Source: Riptortus pedestris (taxonomy: Eukaryota; Arthropoda; Insecta; Hemiptera; Alydidae). Taken from it: a stretch of 64,000 bases of DNA. The notes under the pieces were generated by a model. It made no database searches and had not been told where the DNA came from. It worked only from the letters and a program-made list of their open reading frames with translations. Where the stretch lies: the NCBI GenBank assembly GCA_019009955.1, contig CM032228.1, positions 8,729,001 to 8,793,000 of the forward strand. Reading direction: 5' to 3'. Shown in pieces: positions 54,230 to 63,894 of this stretch. Made by a program: the position numbers and the translations under genes. The first letter of the stretch is position 1. The number at the start of each line of letters is the position of its first letter.

Positions 54230-54490
54230 CTTACTATTTTTCTGCATATGCTAAATTCGAAATGCTTTTTGAGAGCAGCTCGTGATTAATGGAGTCAAAT
54301 GTATTGCGGAACTGTAAAAATTTGACAAAGCCCTTAGTTTGGAGGTTTATAACTATAAGTAATATCATTACTCCCTCTGTTATTATTTTCAGTATAAACA
54401 GAGTTGGGAACGCTCTGCATAAATTCCGTAGAAGCACGATGGGCAAAACCTGTAGATGATATATCATGAGTAGCCTTAACATTCAACTTA
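54230..54490 (-). pseudogene. LINE reverse transcriptase remnant (motif A region)
   Basis: A minus-strand frame includes VKFLQFRNTFDSINHELLSK and SISNLAYAEK. The (A)FDSINHELLxxKxSNLG(F/Y) sequence is the standard RT motif A neighbourhood of LINEs, with the aspartate of motif A replaced (QFRNTF instead of LDFSKAF). A second frame upstream gives KATHDISSTG, which could be the preceding ALLKVTxDI segment. It is short, and no motif B or C is found nearby. The 53817-54229 interval has no other feature. Confidence 0.5.
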
Positions 54491-54754
54491 ATAAAGTGTA
54501 CATCGAATTAAAAAAGAATATTTAAATTATTGTTATGGAGTGAGGGGGGAGATTCTGAGTTTCCCAGATATCTTCTTTCTGGGGGTAAAAAGTGTTACTT
54601 TATTTGGCATTTAGGAATTTCCTTACTGTTTTGCCAGTATCTAATAATATAGATTTTTGTGACTGCAGTTTTTTTCTGACCATTCTTATCATTTGGTACA
54701 ACTCATTATTATTAATATTATTATTTATTAAGGACCAATTTTTGCTTGTAGAAC

Positions 54755-54836
54755 TAATTAGAACGGGTTATCTACGAGTTACCACTCTTGTCTAACCATG
54801 GTATGACTAAGGATTTTATTAGCAGTCTTCTCTTAG
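54755..54836 (-). mobile_element. tRNA-derived SINE, 3' part only
   Basis: AACGGGTTATCTACGAGTTA, CCACTCTTGTCTAACCATGG, ACTAAGGATTTTATTAGCA: the non-tRNA body of the SINE in minus orientation, with the tRNA-like head missing. Confidence 0.6.
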
Positions 54837-54837
54837 G

Positions 54838-54928
54838 TAAATGAGCGATTGAGGAAAATTTTCTTCAAATGTCCATCGAACCTACCCAGGAGATGACGAA
54901 AATTAGGTCAGTTCAAAATTATATATAT
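54838..54928 (-). repeat. Family A 3' fragment
   Basis: AATGAGCGATTGAGGAAAAT, CTTCAAATGTCCATCGAACC, TACCCAGGAGATGACGAAAA, GGTCAGTTCAAAATTATATA, leading straight into the TA tract and hairpin end of the next family B copy. Confidence 0.7.
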
Positions 54929-55830
54929 ACTAGCTCAGATACCGGCTTCGCCCGGGAATTCATTTGAGGCTTGATGGTAATAGATTTTTTTTGGCAAGGC
55001 ATTTAGTTTGCCAACAATATTTTGACATTTACCCGTCCCAGTGTTTAGGGTTAATACCTGTCGTTTCTGTGGATTTGTTTATTAATAAAATTAAATTTTT
55101 TATGTAAGACTTCACTGTCATTCCATATTGGTCATATTTCCCGTTTCCTGTGCATTATGGCATAGATTTAAATTATAAAGGACAAAATATTAACATACAT
55201 TTGAAATAATTTTTCCGGTGAGGTACCTGGTAGTTCATATTCATATTGAAAAGAATTGTTGAGTAAACTTCTCTAAATAACAAAATAAACAACTTTTGTT
55301 ATGTGCATATTTGCCGAAACCCCTATAGGAAACGAAATATCACTATTTTTAATTTCAGGCCTCCCTTATAACCCCCACTCCAGGCCCGTCCCTAGAAATG
55401 TTAGTATGGCTTATTATAAGAAAGGCGTTAGTGCTAATATACATATCGAGTGTTTTATTTAGTTCGGTTTGAGTCTTTTGTGCCAAATAACATTGTTGAC
55501 TTCCGCTATAGGTTTTTTAGCGTATATCTCGTTTATTATTCGGTTTACGAAAATAGTGTATATAACAAATGTTACCCTAAATACCACCCTTTGTTATGTG
55601 CATATTTGCCAAAAAAAACAATAGGAAACGAAATCATCGCTATTTTTAATTTCAGGCCTCCCTTATAACCCCCACTTACTTTCGTCTCAGAGAAATAAAT
55701 AGTATCCTATGTCCGTCTCCTGGCTGTAAGCTACCTCCTCACTCAATTTTCAGCCATATTGGGTAAAGCCGTTCTTGAGTTTATAAATAGTCTAACTAAC
55801 AAAACACGACTTTCTTGTATATATATATAT
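54929..55830 (+). mobile_element. Family B copy
   Basis: CTAGCTCAGATACCGGCTTC hairpin end, TTTACCCGTCCCAGTGTTTA, TTTTTCCGGTGAGGTACCTG, two modules (CCTCCCTTATAACCCCCACT near 55358 and 55658), then a diverged end (GTAAAGCCGTTCTTGAGTTT, AACTAACAAAACACGACTTT) and TATATATATATAT. The last part differs from other copies and may be a subfamily or recombinant end. Confidence 0.8.
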
Positions 55831-55832
55831 TA

Positions 55833-56240
55833 GATTTGTCTGAGAAACGCAATTTTTGTTTGATCATTACCACACCTCCGGTCTCAAGTTTTTGGAGTAA
55901 TAAAATTTGATTGATGGGGATAAAAATTATTCTGATTCCTTATAAATAGAGTACTAGTTATAGTAAATAGTTTTCAATAAAAGTAATATGCTATGTTCTG
56001 ATATATTTCAGTAATTGTTCTACGTTTCGATGTGTCGTTGGCAGATCTATTTGTTTAAATTTCTAAACGCTTCTCTTCGGAAGGTTATTAAAACAAACTG
56101 AAAAATTTCTTATTACCGTTTGTATTTATTCACTTGATATTCAAACGATGTTTTAGTGTTACCAGTATGTAGATTTATCTATTGTTTAACATCGCGAAGG
56201 AAATGTTCTTAGTTTACTCAGCCCCCTATGAGACGGATTT
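55833..56240 (-). repeat. Family A, long variant, 5' half in reverse
   Basis: GAGAAACGCAATTTTTGTTT, CCACACCTCCGGTCTCAAG, TAGTAAATAGTTTTCAATAA, CTGATATATTTCAGTAATTG, TTTGTATTTATTCACTTGAT, TACCAGTATGTAGATTTATC and a diverged 5' end (TTTACTCAGCCCCCTATGAG). Confidence 0.7.
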
Positions 56241-56243
56241 TTT

Positions 56244-56357
56244 AATGTGTTCGTCAGTAAATAAGTTCCTATTGCCCAGGCGGGAACCGAACCCGCCTCT
56301 TACGTTTACCATTAAAAGATTAAGGCCAAAGCTTTAACTCACGTGGCTAACCTTGCC
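56244..56357 (-). mobile_element. tRNA-derived SINE head
   Basis: A-box-like TTAGCCACGTGAGTTAAAGC (about 56332-56351) and B-box-like GGGTTCGGTTCCCGCC (about 56277-56292), then GGGCAATAGGAACTTATTTA. Only the tRNA-related part and the start of the body are present. Confidence 0.7.
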
Positions 56358-56955
56358 CCCTATTGAAATTAAAATGTGCTTGTGTATTATATTGAATTTT
56401 TAATATAACACACTACATTCTCAACTAGTTTATCATATAGCATTTTTAAATATATCGGAATGTTAGCTCAATACGGCAAAATGAATAATCTATCTCTTTC
56501 TTCAGAGATAAAATTGCCTTATTATTCTGTGGCGAGCACTTGAAAACATTTTTGACAGTTTGCAGATAAAGTCCCCTAGCCCGAGCGTAGGAGGCAGGAG
56601 TGAGGGAGGTGATAACATAATTTGTCACAATGGAGTGAAACGGGAAGAGGCATTAATCATTAATAATGAATAGCTGCGACGATAATCATCATATTCATCA
56701 ATCATATTTATTCCCAAGTTGCTCGTCCGACCTTCAATATGACGAGATGTGTCGCTCAACTACTTTTGATCTACAAACGGGAGGCGGCTAATAGAGACGA
56801 ATGTGTGCTCTTCAACTCCAAACTAAATAGAACGTTACCGGGCTCATAATCTTCCAAACTAAAACTAATTTAGTTTGAACTTGAGGTAACAAGTCACTAT
56901 ACTATAAATATATATATATATATATATATATAAATATATATATATCATATATATA
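56358..56955. other. Unassigned interval ending in (AT)n
   Basis: No recognised gene. 56560-56860 is less AT-rich than average without a meaningful open frame. An interrupted AT tract runs from 56907 to 56955. Confidence 0.4.
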
Positions 56956-56957
56956 AA

Positions 56958-58331
56958 AAAAGTTGTAACCTCTGTCTGTACATATTACATTGATTTTTTT
57001 CGCGAAAACGACGAAATTTCACGACTAACTTTGTACGTTTCACATGTCCTTAGACACCAATATCTAGCATTTTGTTTCTTTCGTGTATGTTTGGTTTGTT
57101 TGCTTTGTTACCTTTTCACGCAAAAAACGGCTGAACCGCATTTTTATGAAACTTGGTATGTATATTTATACTAACCCAACTTAGGCTTTTCGGCTTATGT
57201 TAACCTATTCTCTGAGTGCAACAGGAATGGGGGTTATAAGGGAGACCTGAAATTAAAAAATAGTGATTGATATATTCGTTTCCTAATTGCATTTTCGGTG
57301 TTATGCACATGACAAATGTTGTGTTTAATTTGTTAGTTTTTAGAGTAACTTTTGTCATATACACTTTTGTCATATTACCTAAGTATAAATGCGTTATACG
57401 CTAAAAATGACTAAGAGGAAGAAGTCAACTAATTTTATTTGGCTAAAAAGACTCAACCGAACTAAACCAAACTCGGTATGTAAACTTAGCACTAACGTCT
57501 TCCTCTATAGTGAGCTATTCTAACTTTTCTAGGGACGGGCAGGAAAAGTGGGGGTTATAAGGCATGTGACTGAAAAATTACAAAATAGTGCAAGTTTTCG
57601 TCGTCTATTGGGGGTTTCGGCAAATATGCACATAACAGAAAAGTTGTTTATTTTGTCATTTATAGAGAAACTTTTGTCATATAACACTTTTGTCTTTATA
57701 GTACCTAATTGTAAAGGCGTTATACGCCAAAAAGCTCAGATTGCCAGAATGTCTAACAATTTTATTTGGCACAAAAAGACACAACCGAACTAAACCAAAC
57801 TTGGTACGTGAATTAGCCTGAATTAGCACTAACGTCCTTCCGTTTATAATAAAGCCACATACTAACCATTTCTAGGGAACGTGCATGGAGTGGCTGTGGT
57901 TATATATAGGGAGGCCTGCAAGAGAAAAAAGTAGTGATATTTCGTTTCCTATTGGGGTTTCGGCAAATATGCACATAACAAAGTTAATTATTTTATTATT
58001 AAGGAGAAATTTGCTCAACAATTGTTATGGCACTACAATTTAACTTTCAAAATAAATTCAAATGTATGTTAATATTTTGTGCTTAATGTTTTACAGCCCT
58101 GAGGAATGCAAGAAAATAAATAAGACATTCTCGAACAGTGAAGTATTGGCATAAACTAAGATTCATTTCACCAACATTGACAAATGCTCCGAAAAGACGG
58201 GTATTTAAAGGGAAATATGACAATATGGAGAACAGTGAAGTCTTACATAAAAAAATAATTTTATTATTAACAACGATCATCATTCAGCCTTAAATGAATT
58301 CCCGAGCGAAGCCGGATATCTGAGCTAGTAT
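56958..58331 (-). mobile_element. Family B copy, complete, in reverse
   Basis: From GTAACCTCTGTCTGTACATA through TTTGTTACCTTTTCACGCAA, three modules (GGGGGTTATAAGGGAGACCT near 57230, GGGGGTTATAAGGCATG near 57550, a diverged one near 57895), the body, and the hairpin end CATTCAGCCTTAAATGAATT, CCCGAGCGAAGCCGGATATC, TGAGCTAGTATATATAT. Numerous small insertions relative to other copies. Confidence 0.85.
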
Positions 58332-58465
58332 ATATATATATATATACTTTATATACAAATACATCTATATATATATATATATATATAAATATATATATTT
58401 GTAACATTGTACCGCTCTAGCGGTCTGTAAACTTGATTTGTTGATCGTTAACAAACTCGATAACT
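58332..58465 (-). repeat. (AT)n and family A fragment
   Basis: AT tracts to about 58400, then TGTAACATTGTACCGCTCTAG, GGTCTGTAAACTTGATTTGT, GATCGTTAACAAACTCGATA: the family A sequence next to its core, in reverse, leading into family B sequence. Confidence 0.65.
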
Positions 58466-59479
58466 TTTAGTCATTACATGTGCATAGACACGATAAGATT
58501 CTTTCGTGTATGTTTGTTTGTTTCTTTGTTACCTTTTCACGCATAAACGGCTGAACCGAATTTTATGAAACTTGGTATGTATATTACAACTAACCCAACT
58601 TAGACTTTAGGCTATATTAAAATTCTCTGAGATGACCAGTGGGAGGGGGGGTTGTAAAGGAAAGGTTTTTCGAAAATTTTCGAAATATCTCCATTACTAT
58701 AGGTTTTTCGGCAATCGAAAACTTGTAGAATCAATCTTATTGCAAATTAGTTATTTACTATAAATTTTGTTATATACATTTTTATTGTCTTGAACGTATT
58801 ATAACCGAGATATACGCTAAAACATATAGCGGAAGTGAGCAATTTTATTTGGCACAAACGACTCAACCGAACTAAATAAAACTCGGTATGTATATTAGCA
58901 CTAACACCTTGAATTTTTATTAAGCCATACCAACATTTCTAGAAACGGGCAGGAGTGGGGGTTGTAAGGGAGGCCTGAATTTAAAAATAGCGGTATTTCG
59001 TTTTCTAGTCGATTTTCCGCCAATATAAACATAAAAAAAGTTGCTAGTTCGGCCGTTTCAGTAACTGCTCGTCATCTCGGTGTTAATTTTCGCAATTGTA
59101 ACAAACTATCACCGTGGGAAATCTGCTTAGTTTACGCAGCCCCTGCGTGAATCGGACGATTTTTTTGAGCGCTAACGAGTAAACCGAACTTACAAAAGCT
59201 ATATTAAAATTTTTAGGTTAGAACGGGAATGGGAGTCCTGAAATTAAAATTCGCGCTATTTCATGGTCTATTTGTCTACGGGAAATATGACAATTTGGAG
59301 GACAGTGAAGACTTACATAAAAAATTAATTTTATTATTAACAAATGCCAACAACGGGAATTAACCCTAAACACTGGGACGGGTAAATGTCAAAATATTGT
59401 GCAAATTAAAGCTTTGCCAAAAAAATACCATCACCATTCAGCCTCAAATCAATTCCCGGGCGAAGCCGGGTATCTTAGG
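58466..59479 (-). mobile_element. Family B copy with family A segments embedded
   Basis: Family B in reverse (TTTGTTACCTTTTCACGCAT, CGGCTGAACCGAATTTTATG, TAGACTTTAGGCTATATTAA, GGAGTGGGGGTTGTAAGGGA, hairpin end CAATTCCCGGGCGAAGCCGG). Two insertions of reverse family A are visible: the middle part (AAATATCTCCATTACTATAG ... TATTATAACCGAGATAT, 58675-58812) and the 5' end (GTGGGAAATCTGCTTAGTTT, GCAGCCCCTGCGTGAATCGG, about 59040-59165). It is an A/B mosaic. Confidence 0.75.
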
Positions 59480-59484
59480 TATTA

Positions 59485-59490
<6 letters not shown>

Positions 59491-59552
<62 letters not shown>
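59491..59552. repeat. (AT)n-(GT)n microsatellite
   Basis: AT 59491-59530 followed by (GT)10, directly after the hairpin end of the preceding family B copy. Confidence 0.95.
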
Positions 59553-59553
<1 letters not shown>

Positions 59554-60480
59554 TATATAGCATATGTAAAACAGAAGATCCCCCTCGGGGGGCCTTAAAT
59601 GCTATTGTCGAGCTGGGGGTAGGAATCGAAAATTCAAAATGTCCTTGATTATTAACCGAGATATTTGCATGTTTTCAGCCTCCAGTAAACGCCCACTTCT
59701 ACTCATGTCATATTAACAATATGCAGTTATATTTTGAAGCACATTATTCGAAACCTAAATAGCAAATATTTTTTTCATTGAACTTTTACGTTTTGAGATT
59801 AATGAAAATACTCGACCTGGGAAATCTGTTTAGACTTTTCTTTGGTCCCTCATAGTCTCATTGGAAGTTAGACTAAGCCCGCATCATAAACCCGTCTTGA
59901 AGGCTTAGTATTTCCCTACGCCGTGTCTTACCATCTTCACCTCCAACTTCCAGGTCACTGCTCTCTAGACATAAAACAATCATACATTGTAGGTTTTCAC
60001 GATAGCAGGTGTCCGTTACCCCGAGCAATTTGTAATTCTATTAACCTTCTTTCGGCCAGAGAGGCCAATTAAACACATTTGTTACTTCCAATAATACAAT
60101 TAACTTAGCATGTGGCAACAAAAAAAGTATATCGTGCAACTCACAGTAATTAATGGACGCAAAAACATACGTAGTCTTCTGCAGGCTGTGAAGCATACAA
60201 TCGCGGCGTAAGTTTGAAAGTAATGCTTTTTGGGATATTGTTATTACAATTTTTCATTTCACTCAAAAAAATTGGTTCTCTCTGTCAAACATTTTCCAAT
60301 ATTTTAGAATTAGAGTTGTTGGGAATAAAAAGTGCAAGAAAAAATTGAGAAATAATATTAAAAAAATTAAAACTTAACAACTGGAAAAACATTACTTAAT
60401 ACCTGATATAACTGGAAGCAATACAAAAACAATGATGTATAAATATTCTCCTAATATATGAGAAATACATATATGAGAGT
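59553..60480. other. Mostly unassigned; family A long-type trace
   Basis: A reverse long-type family A segment (AACCGAGATATTTGCATGTT, CCCACTTCTACTCATGTCAT, TCATTGAACTTTTACGTTTT) is at about 59652-59800, with GGGAAATCTGTTTAGACTTT near 59818. 59840-60480 has no feature I can support. Confidence 0.5.
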
Positions 60481-60488
60481 GAGAGGGA

Positions 60489-60489
60489 G

Positions 60490-60530
<41 letters not shown>

Positions 60531-60666
60531 TATGCTCTCTCTCAAAAAAAGAGAGGAGAGTGAGTGAGAGAGAGAGAGAGAGAGAGGGGGGCGGGGAGAG
60601 TGGAGTGGGGGTGAGAGGAGAGAGAGAGAGTAGAGGAGAGAGAGAGAGGGGGGGGAGAGAGAGAGA

Positions 60667-60697
<31 letters not shown>
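60489..60697. repeat. (GT)n and (GA)n microsatellites
   Basis: (GT) at 60489-60528, then GA-rich sequence with GGGG interruptions at 60551-60697. Open frames across it are compositional. Confidence 0.95.
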
Positions 60698-60960
60698 TGC
60701 ATTTTTTTTAACGGACCTCATTATCGGTTATTCAGTTGAATTGATGGAGATTTAATTAAAATGTTTTCGGAAATAGCGTAATAAGTACAGTTTCTTGTTT
60801 ACACCACTTTTTCACAGTAGTCACTTGTTTACCTTAAGTGAAAACTGACTTTCATAGTTGTCCATATCATACGGCTCAATATTTTTTATCGTCGCGCAAG
60901 GGCTGCGTAAATTCAGCACATTTCTTTAGAACTGGAATAACACGCTGATAATTTGATCAC
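60698..60960 (+). repeat. Family A fragments flanking nothing recognisable
   Basis: AACGGACCTCATTATCGG, GAATTGATGGAGATTTAATT and GCGTAATAAGTACAG (60708-60790) are the family A segment after its core, here preceded by (GA)n instead of (AT)n. A second, 5' fragment (CGCGCAAGGGCTGCGTAAAT) lies at 60892-60911. Confidence 0.6.
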
Positions 60961-61319
60961 ATATTTCCTCCTTAACGAGATGCTCATATAAAAGCCTATG
61001 AAATTCGAGCTCGGCACGAGATGTTATTGACAAAGTTGGTTTAAGCGGTGGGGGAGATCCCATTAGACACCGGATCTCCTCTGGACGCCAAATCATTCAC
61101 TTTGATGAGAGGCTTAACATAATCCGAACAAGAATGGCGAGAGATCAAAGGAGTATTGGGGCCTATGGGGAAATCATGAAGCTATGGATTTGCAAAGTAT
61201 CCACCTTGAAAAGGACACATATATACACATTATCTTTTGAATATAAAGTTGCAACCTCTGACTGTTTATTGATTCGCCCCCTTCCCTGCCGTAAATTTCG
61301 TATACCGTTTACGGAGTTT
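60961..61319. other. Less AT-rich unassigned interval
   Basis: Contains AATTCGAGCTCGGCACGAG (61002-61020), a string resembling cloning-vector or adaptor sequence. It is followed by about 230 bp of near-balanced composition with the open peptide RMARDQRSIGAYGEIMKLWI (about 61131-61190). No family recognised. Confidence 0.35.
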
Positions 61320-61600
61320 TAGCAAGTTTCCCGTACTGCTAATCAGTTGTACTCGTGAAACCAGTTTCCAAAGCTTTCCTCAAATGTCCAACTAGCAGTC
61401 GGAGTTTCTGATTGATCTTTACCATGTTTATGACTGGATATAACTTCTCTATGGTTATAAGCCGTATTAAAACTTCTAAGGACAACCAGGTGTGGGGGTT
61501 ATAAGGAAGCCTCAAATGAAAAATCACAATATTTCGTTTCTTATTGGATTTCTGCAAACTTAGACCTAAAAAAAGTTATTTTGAGTTTTATATTTTTCGT
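61320..61600 (-). repeat. Family A 3' end and family B module fragments
   Basis: 61322-61390 carries a reverse family A end (CAGTTGTACTCGTGAAACCA, CCTCAAATGTCC). 61430-61600 carries a reverse B module (GTGGGGGTTATAAGGAAGCC, TATTTCGTTTCTTATTGGAT). Confidence 0.65.
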
Positions 61601-61740
61601 CGAATGAAGAAATATGAATGGTATGTACGCCAAAAACCTCATAGGGAGTAAAACAATATTATAACAAAGTCACAGGATCAAATTTATTGTAAGCCCATAC
61701 TCCTAAACGCAGCATGCTGAATTTACATACGTTCTCGGGT

Positions 61741-61863
61741 GCTTTGGTTAAGCCAGTGAGTTAAACCTAGAGTGGCAAGTTCGATTTCCACCTGGACAAT
61801 AGGGATTTTTTTCAGTGAAGAACTAATGAAATAGTCCCACCCTGGAAAGAAAAGGGTGGTATC
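61741..61863 (+). mobile_element. tRNA-derived SINE, the only plus-strand copy
   Basis: A-box-like GGTTAAGCCAGTGAGTTAAA, B-box-like GGCAAGTTCGATTTCCACC, then CAGTGAAGAACTAATGAAAT and CCCACCCTGGAAAGAAAAGG, GTGGTAT. The tail is truncated. Confidence 0.7.
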
Positions 61864-61874
61864 ATGTAAAAATA

Positions 61875-61988
61875 TCATTTTTAACAGACCTTATTTTCTA
61901 CTAGCTGGGAACGAGGGGCATTTTTCTACTTCTAATCGAGTCCGGAGTACAACCTCAATAACTGATTTCCCTGAAGGGAAATCTACAA
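61875..61988 (+). repeat. Family A 3' end
   Basis: ATTTTTAACAGACCTTATTT, GAGTACAACCTCAATAACTG and the terminal palindrome GATTTCCCTGAAGGGAAATC + TACAAAC. The centre TTAA has become TGAA. Confidence 0.75.
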
Positions 61989-62141
61989 ACATTTGATTTT
62001 TTAAGAAGACAATATATTGATGTTACTCACCCTCCAGTCGCTAGATCGCAAATAGCTGGTAGAGATTCCCCAACTCCTACTACTAGAATATTGTAACAGC
62101 CCATTTTTATCGCTGCCGAAGAAGGGCGAAGAAGATAGAAT

Positions 62142-62627
62142 GTCCGTCACGCAGGGGCTGCGTAAACTAAGCAGATTTCCCACGTGAGAAATCTCCATAC
62201 GAGAGCCGAACAGTTTCGGCCGAACTAGCTTTTGGCGGGAAACTCTCGTCGTTATCGGCCCACATGTAATAAAATTGCAAATAACTCGGTTAATATTCAA
62301 GATAGAGAATAAATGTGTAGAACAATATTTATAGTAAATTACTGGTCTGATTTCAGCCATTAACGAACTTGATCTTTATTTTTACATAAAACTTTTAAAT
62401 ATAGAGTTTGGTAATGATCAAATCAAAATTGCGACCGCTAGAGTGGTAACAGACATATATATTTCATATAGATATATATATAATTATATTACTATATTTA
62501 TAATTTTGAACGGACCTCATTTTCGTCATCTCTGGGTAGGATCGATTGCCGTCTGAAGAAATTTTTCGAAAATAGCGTCATGAGTACGATCTCAACAGCT
62601 GATTTCCCTTAAGGGAAATCTGCCAAA
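62142..62627 (+). mobile_element. Family A element, internally shortened
   Basis: GTCCGTCACGCAGGGGCTGC start, GAGAGCCGAACAGTTTCGGC, TTTTGGCGGGAAACTCTCGT, ATAACTCGGTTAATATTCAA, then a deletion joining to GGTCTGATTTCAGCCATTAA, CGCTAGAGTGGTAACAGACA, an interrupted AT core, and the perfect 3' palindrome with TGCCAAAAA. Confidence 0.85.
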
Positions 62628-62830
62628 AATGCACAGGAGACACGTGCGATCGCCGGGACATTGTGAGTATGCAGATAAAAGCGTCCATCTCGAGCTCATC
62701 TGGGGACTTTTCTTCAAAGTGCTTTGGTGGATTAGTGTGATCACAGTTGGCTCTAAGATGTTCTCCCGAGCTTCAGAGAGCAGACGGAATAGAAAAACAT
62801 ACTCTTGAAGCAGCAGGCTGACCAATGATC
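62628..62830 (-). other. Unrecognised open stretch
   Basis: Balanced composition. A minus frame reads RANCDHTNPPKHFEEKSPDE, LEMDAFICILTMSRRSHVSP (about 62735-62645) and another minus frame is open from 62825 to 62592. Neither matches a family I know. It may be a transposon or exon remnant. Confidence 0.2.
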
Positions 62831-63084
62831 TTATTCTAAGAGATCTTATGTACTAATTTATTATTAATGTGTATACACAATTAAGAGAAAGAAAGGCCTA
62901 TTTATTTATATTTATACATTTTCCATGAGGGAGTATTGTTTTATTTATTTCTTTTTTGAAGAGAACAGGTTATTCAGTTATTGTAAATAAAATGCTTTGT
63001 AAATAAACTTCTTTTTTACCTTAACTTCTTTTAACTTCTTTTTTACCAGGGTTGCAAACAATGGGCCACCCATTATCTTTATAT

Positions 63085-63092
63085 ATATAATT
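63085..63092. repeat. Target-site duplication, left (8 bp)
   Basis: ATATAATT immediately precedes the left terminal repeat and recurs at 63798-63805 immediately after the right one. Confidence 0.85.
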
Positions 63093-63797
63093 GGTACTTG
63101 TGTATTATATCCACCACATTTTAGTTCCACGCCAGAGTGCGGTACTGTTTTAAGTAGTACGATTCATTGCCCGCAAGGGAGGTTATACTTACCTTATAAC
63201 CTTCTACGGGATTATAATGATAAATAAAAGAAAACACAATTTTTAAAAGTAAAACATTTTATTCACATTAGGCGGGAAATGTGTGGAAATACTGTTCTTC
63301 ATATCTAAGGACACAACTCCCTCATGTAACTATTCCAATCAATAGCAGTCTTATTGGAAATTTTCAGTTGTTTTTGCAAAAATTGACAGATGTCAATTCT
63401 TCGCACCAGCAGTAAATGAACTTCAATGCATTACAAAATGGAATTGTACTTCCTTCGAACCAAGTCCCAATCCAAACGCCGACTTGCTCACACTTTCTTA
63501 AATTACACTTCCAAAAAAGACTTTTTTTCCACTATACAGTTTCATATAATGTGATTTAGAACACTTTCTTCTGATAGCCAAAATATTCCTCTCATGTAAA
63601 TATTTAACAGCGTCTTCTTCAGTCGTTGGCAAATCCCAAAGAGGCATTTTTAAAGGACTAAGAAACTCTAAATAGCAAACGCAACTATGACAAAAGATAA
63701 ACTCATTAGCCTGGGAGAGCTAGCGTCGCACTTCAGTAGCGCATTCTAGCGTGGAACTAGTGGAACTAAAATGTGGTGGATATAATACACAAGTACC
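63093..63797 (-). mobile_element. Merlin-type DNA transposon, 705 bp, internally deleted
   Basis: The first 38 bp (63093-63130, starting GGTACTTGTGTATTATATCC) and last 38 bp (63760-63797) are perfect inverted repeats, flanked by the identical 8-bp ATATAATT. An 8- to 9-bp target duplication is typical of Merlin elements and their bacterial relatives (IS1016/IS1595 group). The interior holds an N-terminal Merlin transposase remnant and AATAAAAT polyadenylation-like sequence on the minus strand near 63251-63260, but no DDE catalytic core. It is therefore a non-autonomous deletion derivative of a larger element. The perfect repeats suggest fairly recent movement. Confidence 0.85.
63305..63647 (-). 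pseudogene. Merlin (ISXO2/IS1595-like) transposase N-terminal remnant
   Basis: From ATG 63647: MPLWDLPTTEEDAVKYLHER, NILAIRRKCSKSHYMKLYSG, a frameshift in the A/T homopolymers near 63515-63525, then FWKCNLRKCEQVGVWIGTWF, EGSTIPFCNALKFIYCWCEE, and after a second shift near 63375 ISNKTAIDWNSYMRELCP with a TAG at 63305-63307. The pattern of a zinc-ribbon-like Cys pair, WxC..., GTWFEGS, IYxWC and a final W-x-REVC-type segment is that of the N-terminal part of Merlin/ISXO2-like transposases. The following catalytic region is missing, so the product cannot be active. It is confined by the element's inverted repeats. Confidence 0.8.
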
Positions 63798-63805
63798 ATA
63801 TAATT
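63798..63805. repeat. Target-site duplication, right (8 bp)
   Basis: ATATAATT, identical to 63085-63092. Confidence 0.85.
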
Positions 63806-63894
63806 TTACTGTACGTGTGTATGTCACTGAACTCTTACTAAACAGCTGTACTGATTTGAATGAATTTTTTTGTGTACGTTTGTGTGACGCCCTG

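Noticed and set aside
60451..60739. Open frames over the GT/GA tracts
   Set aside because: Pure composition effect of microsatellites; no unique sequence.
62001..62360. 119-codon minus frame
   Set aside because: Crosses the family A element at 62142-62627 in antisense; the matching part in other A copies is not open.
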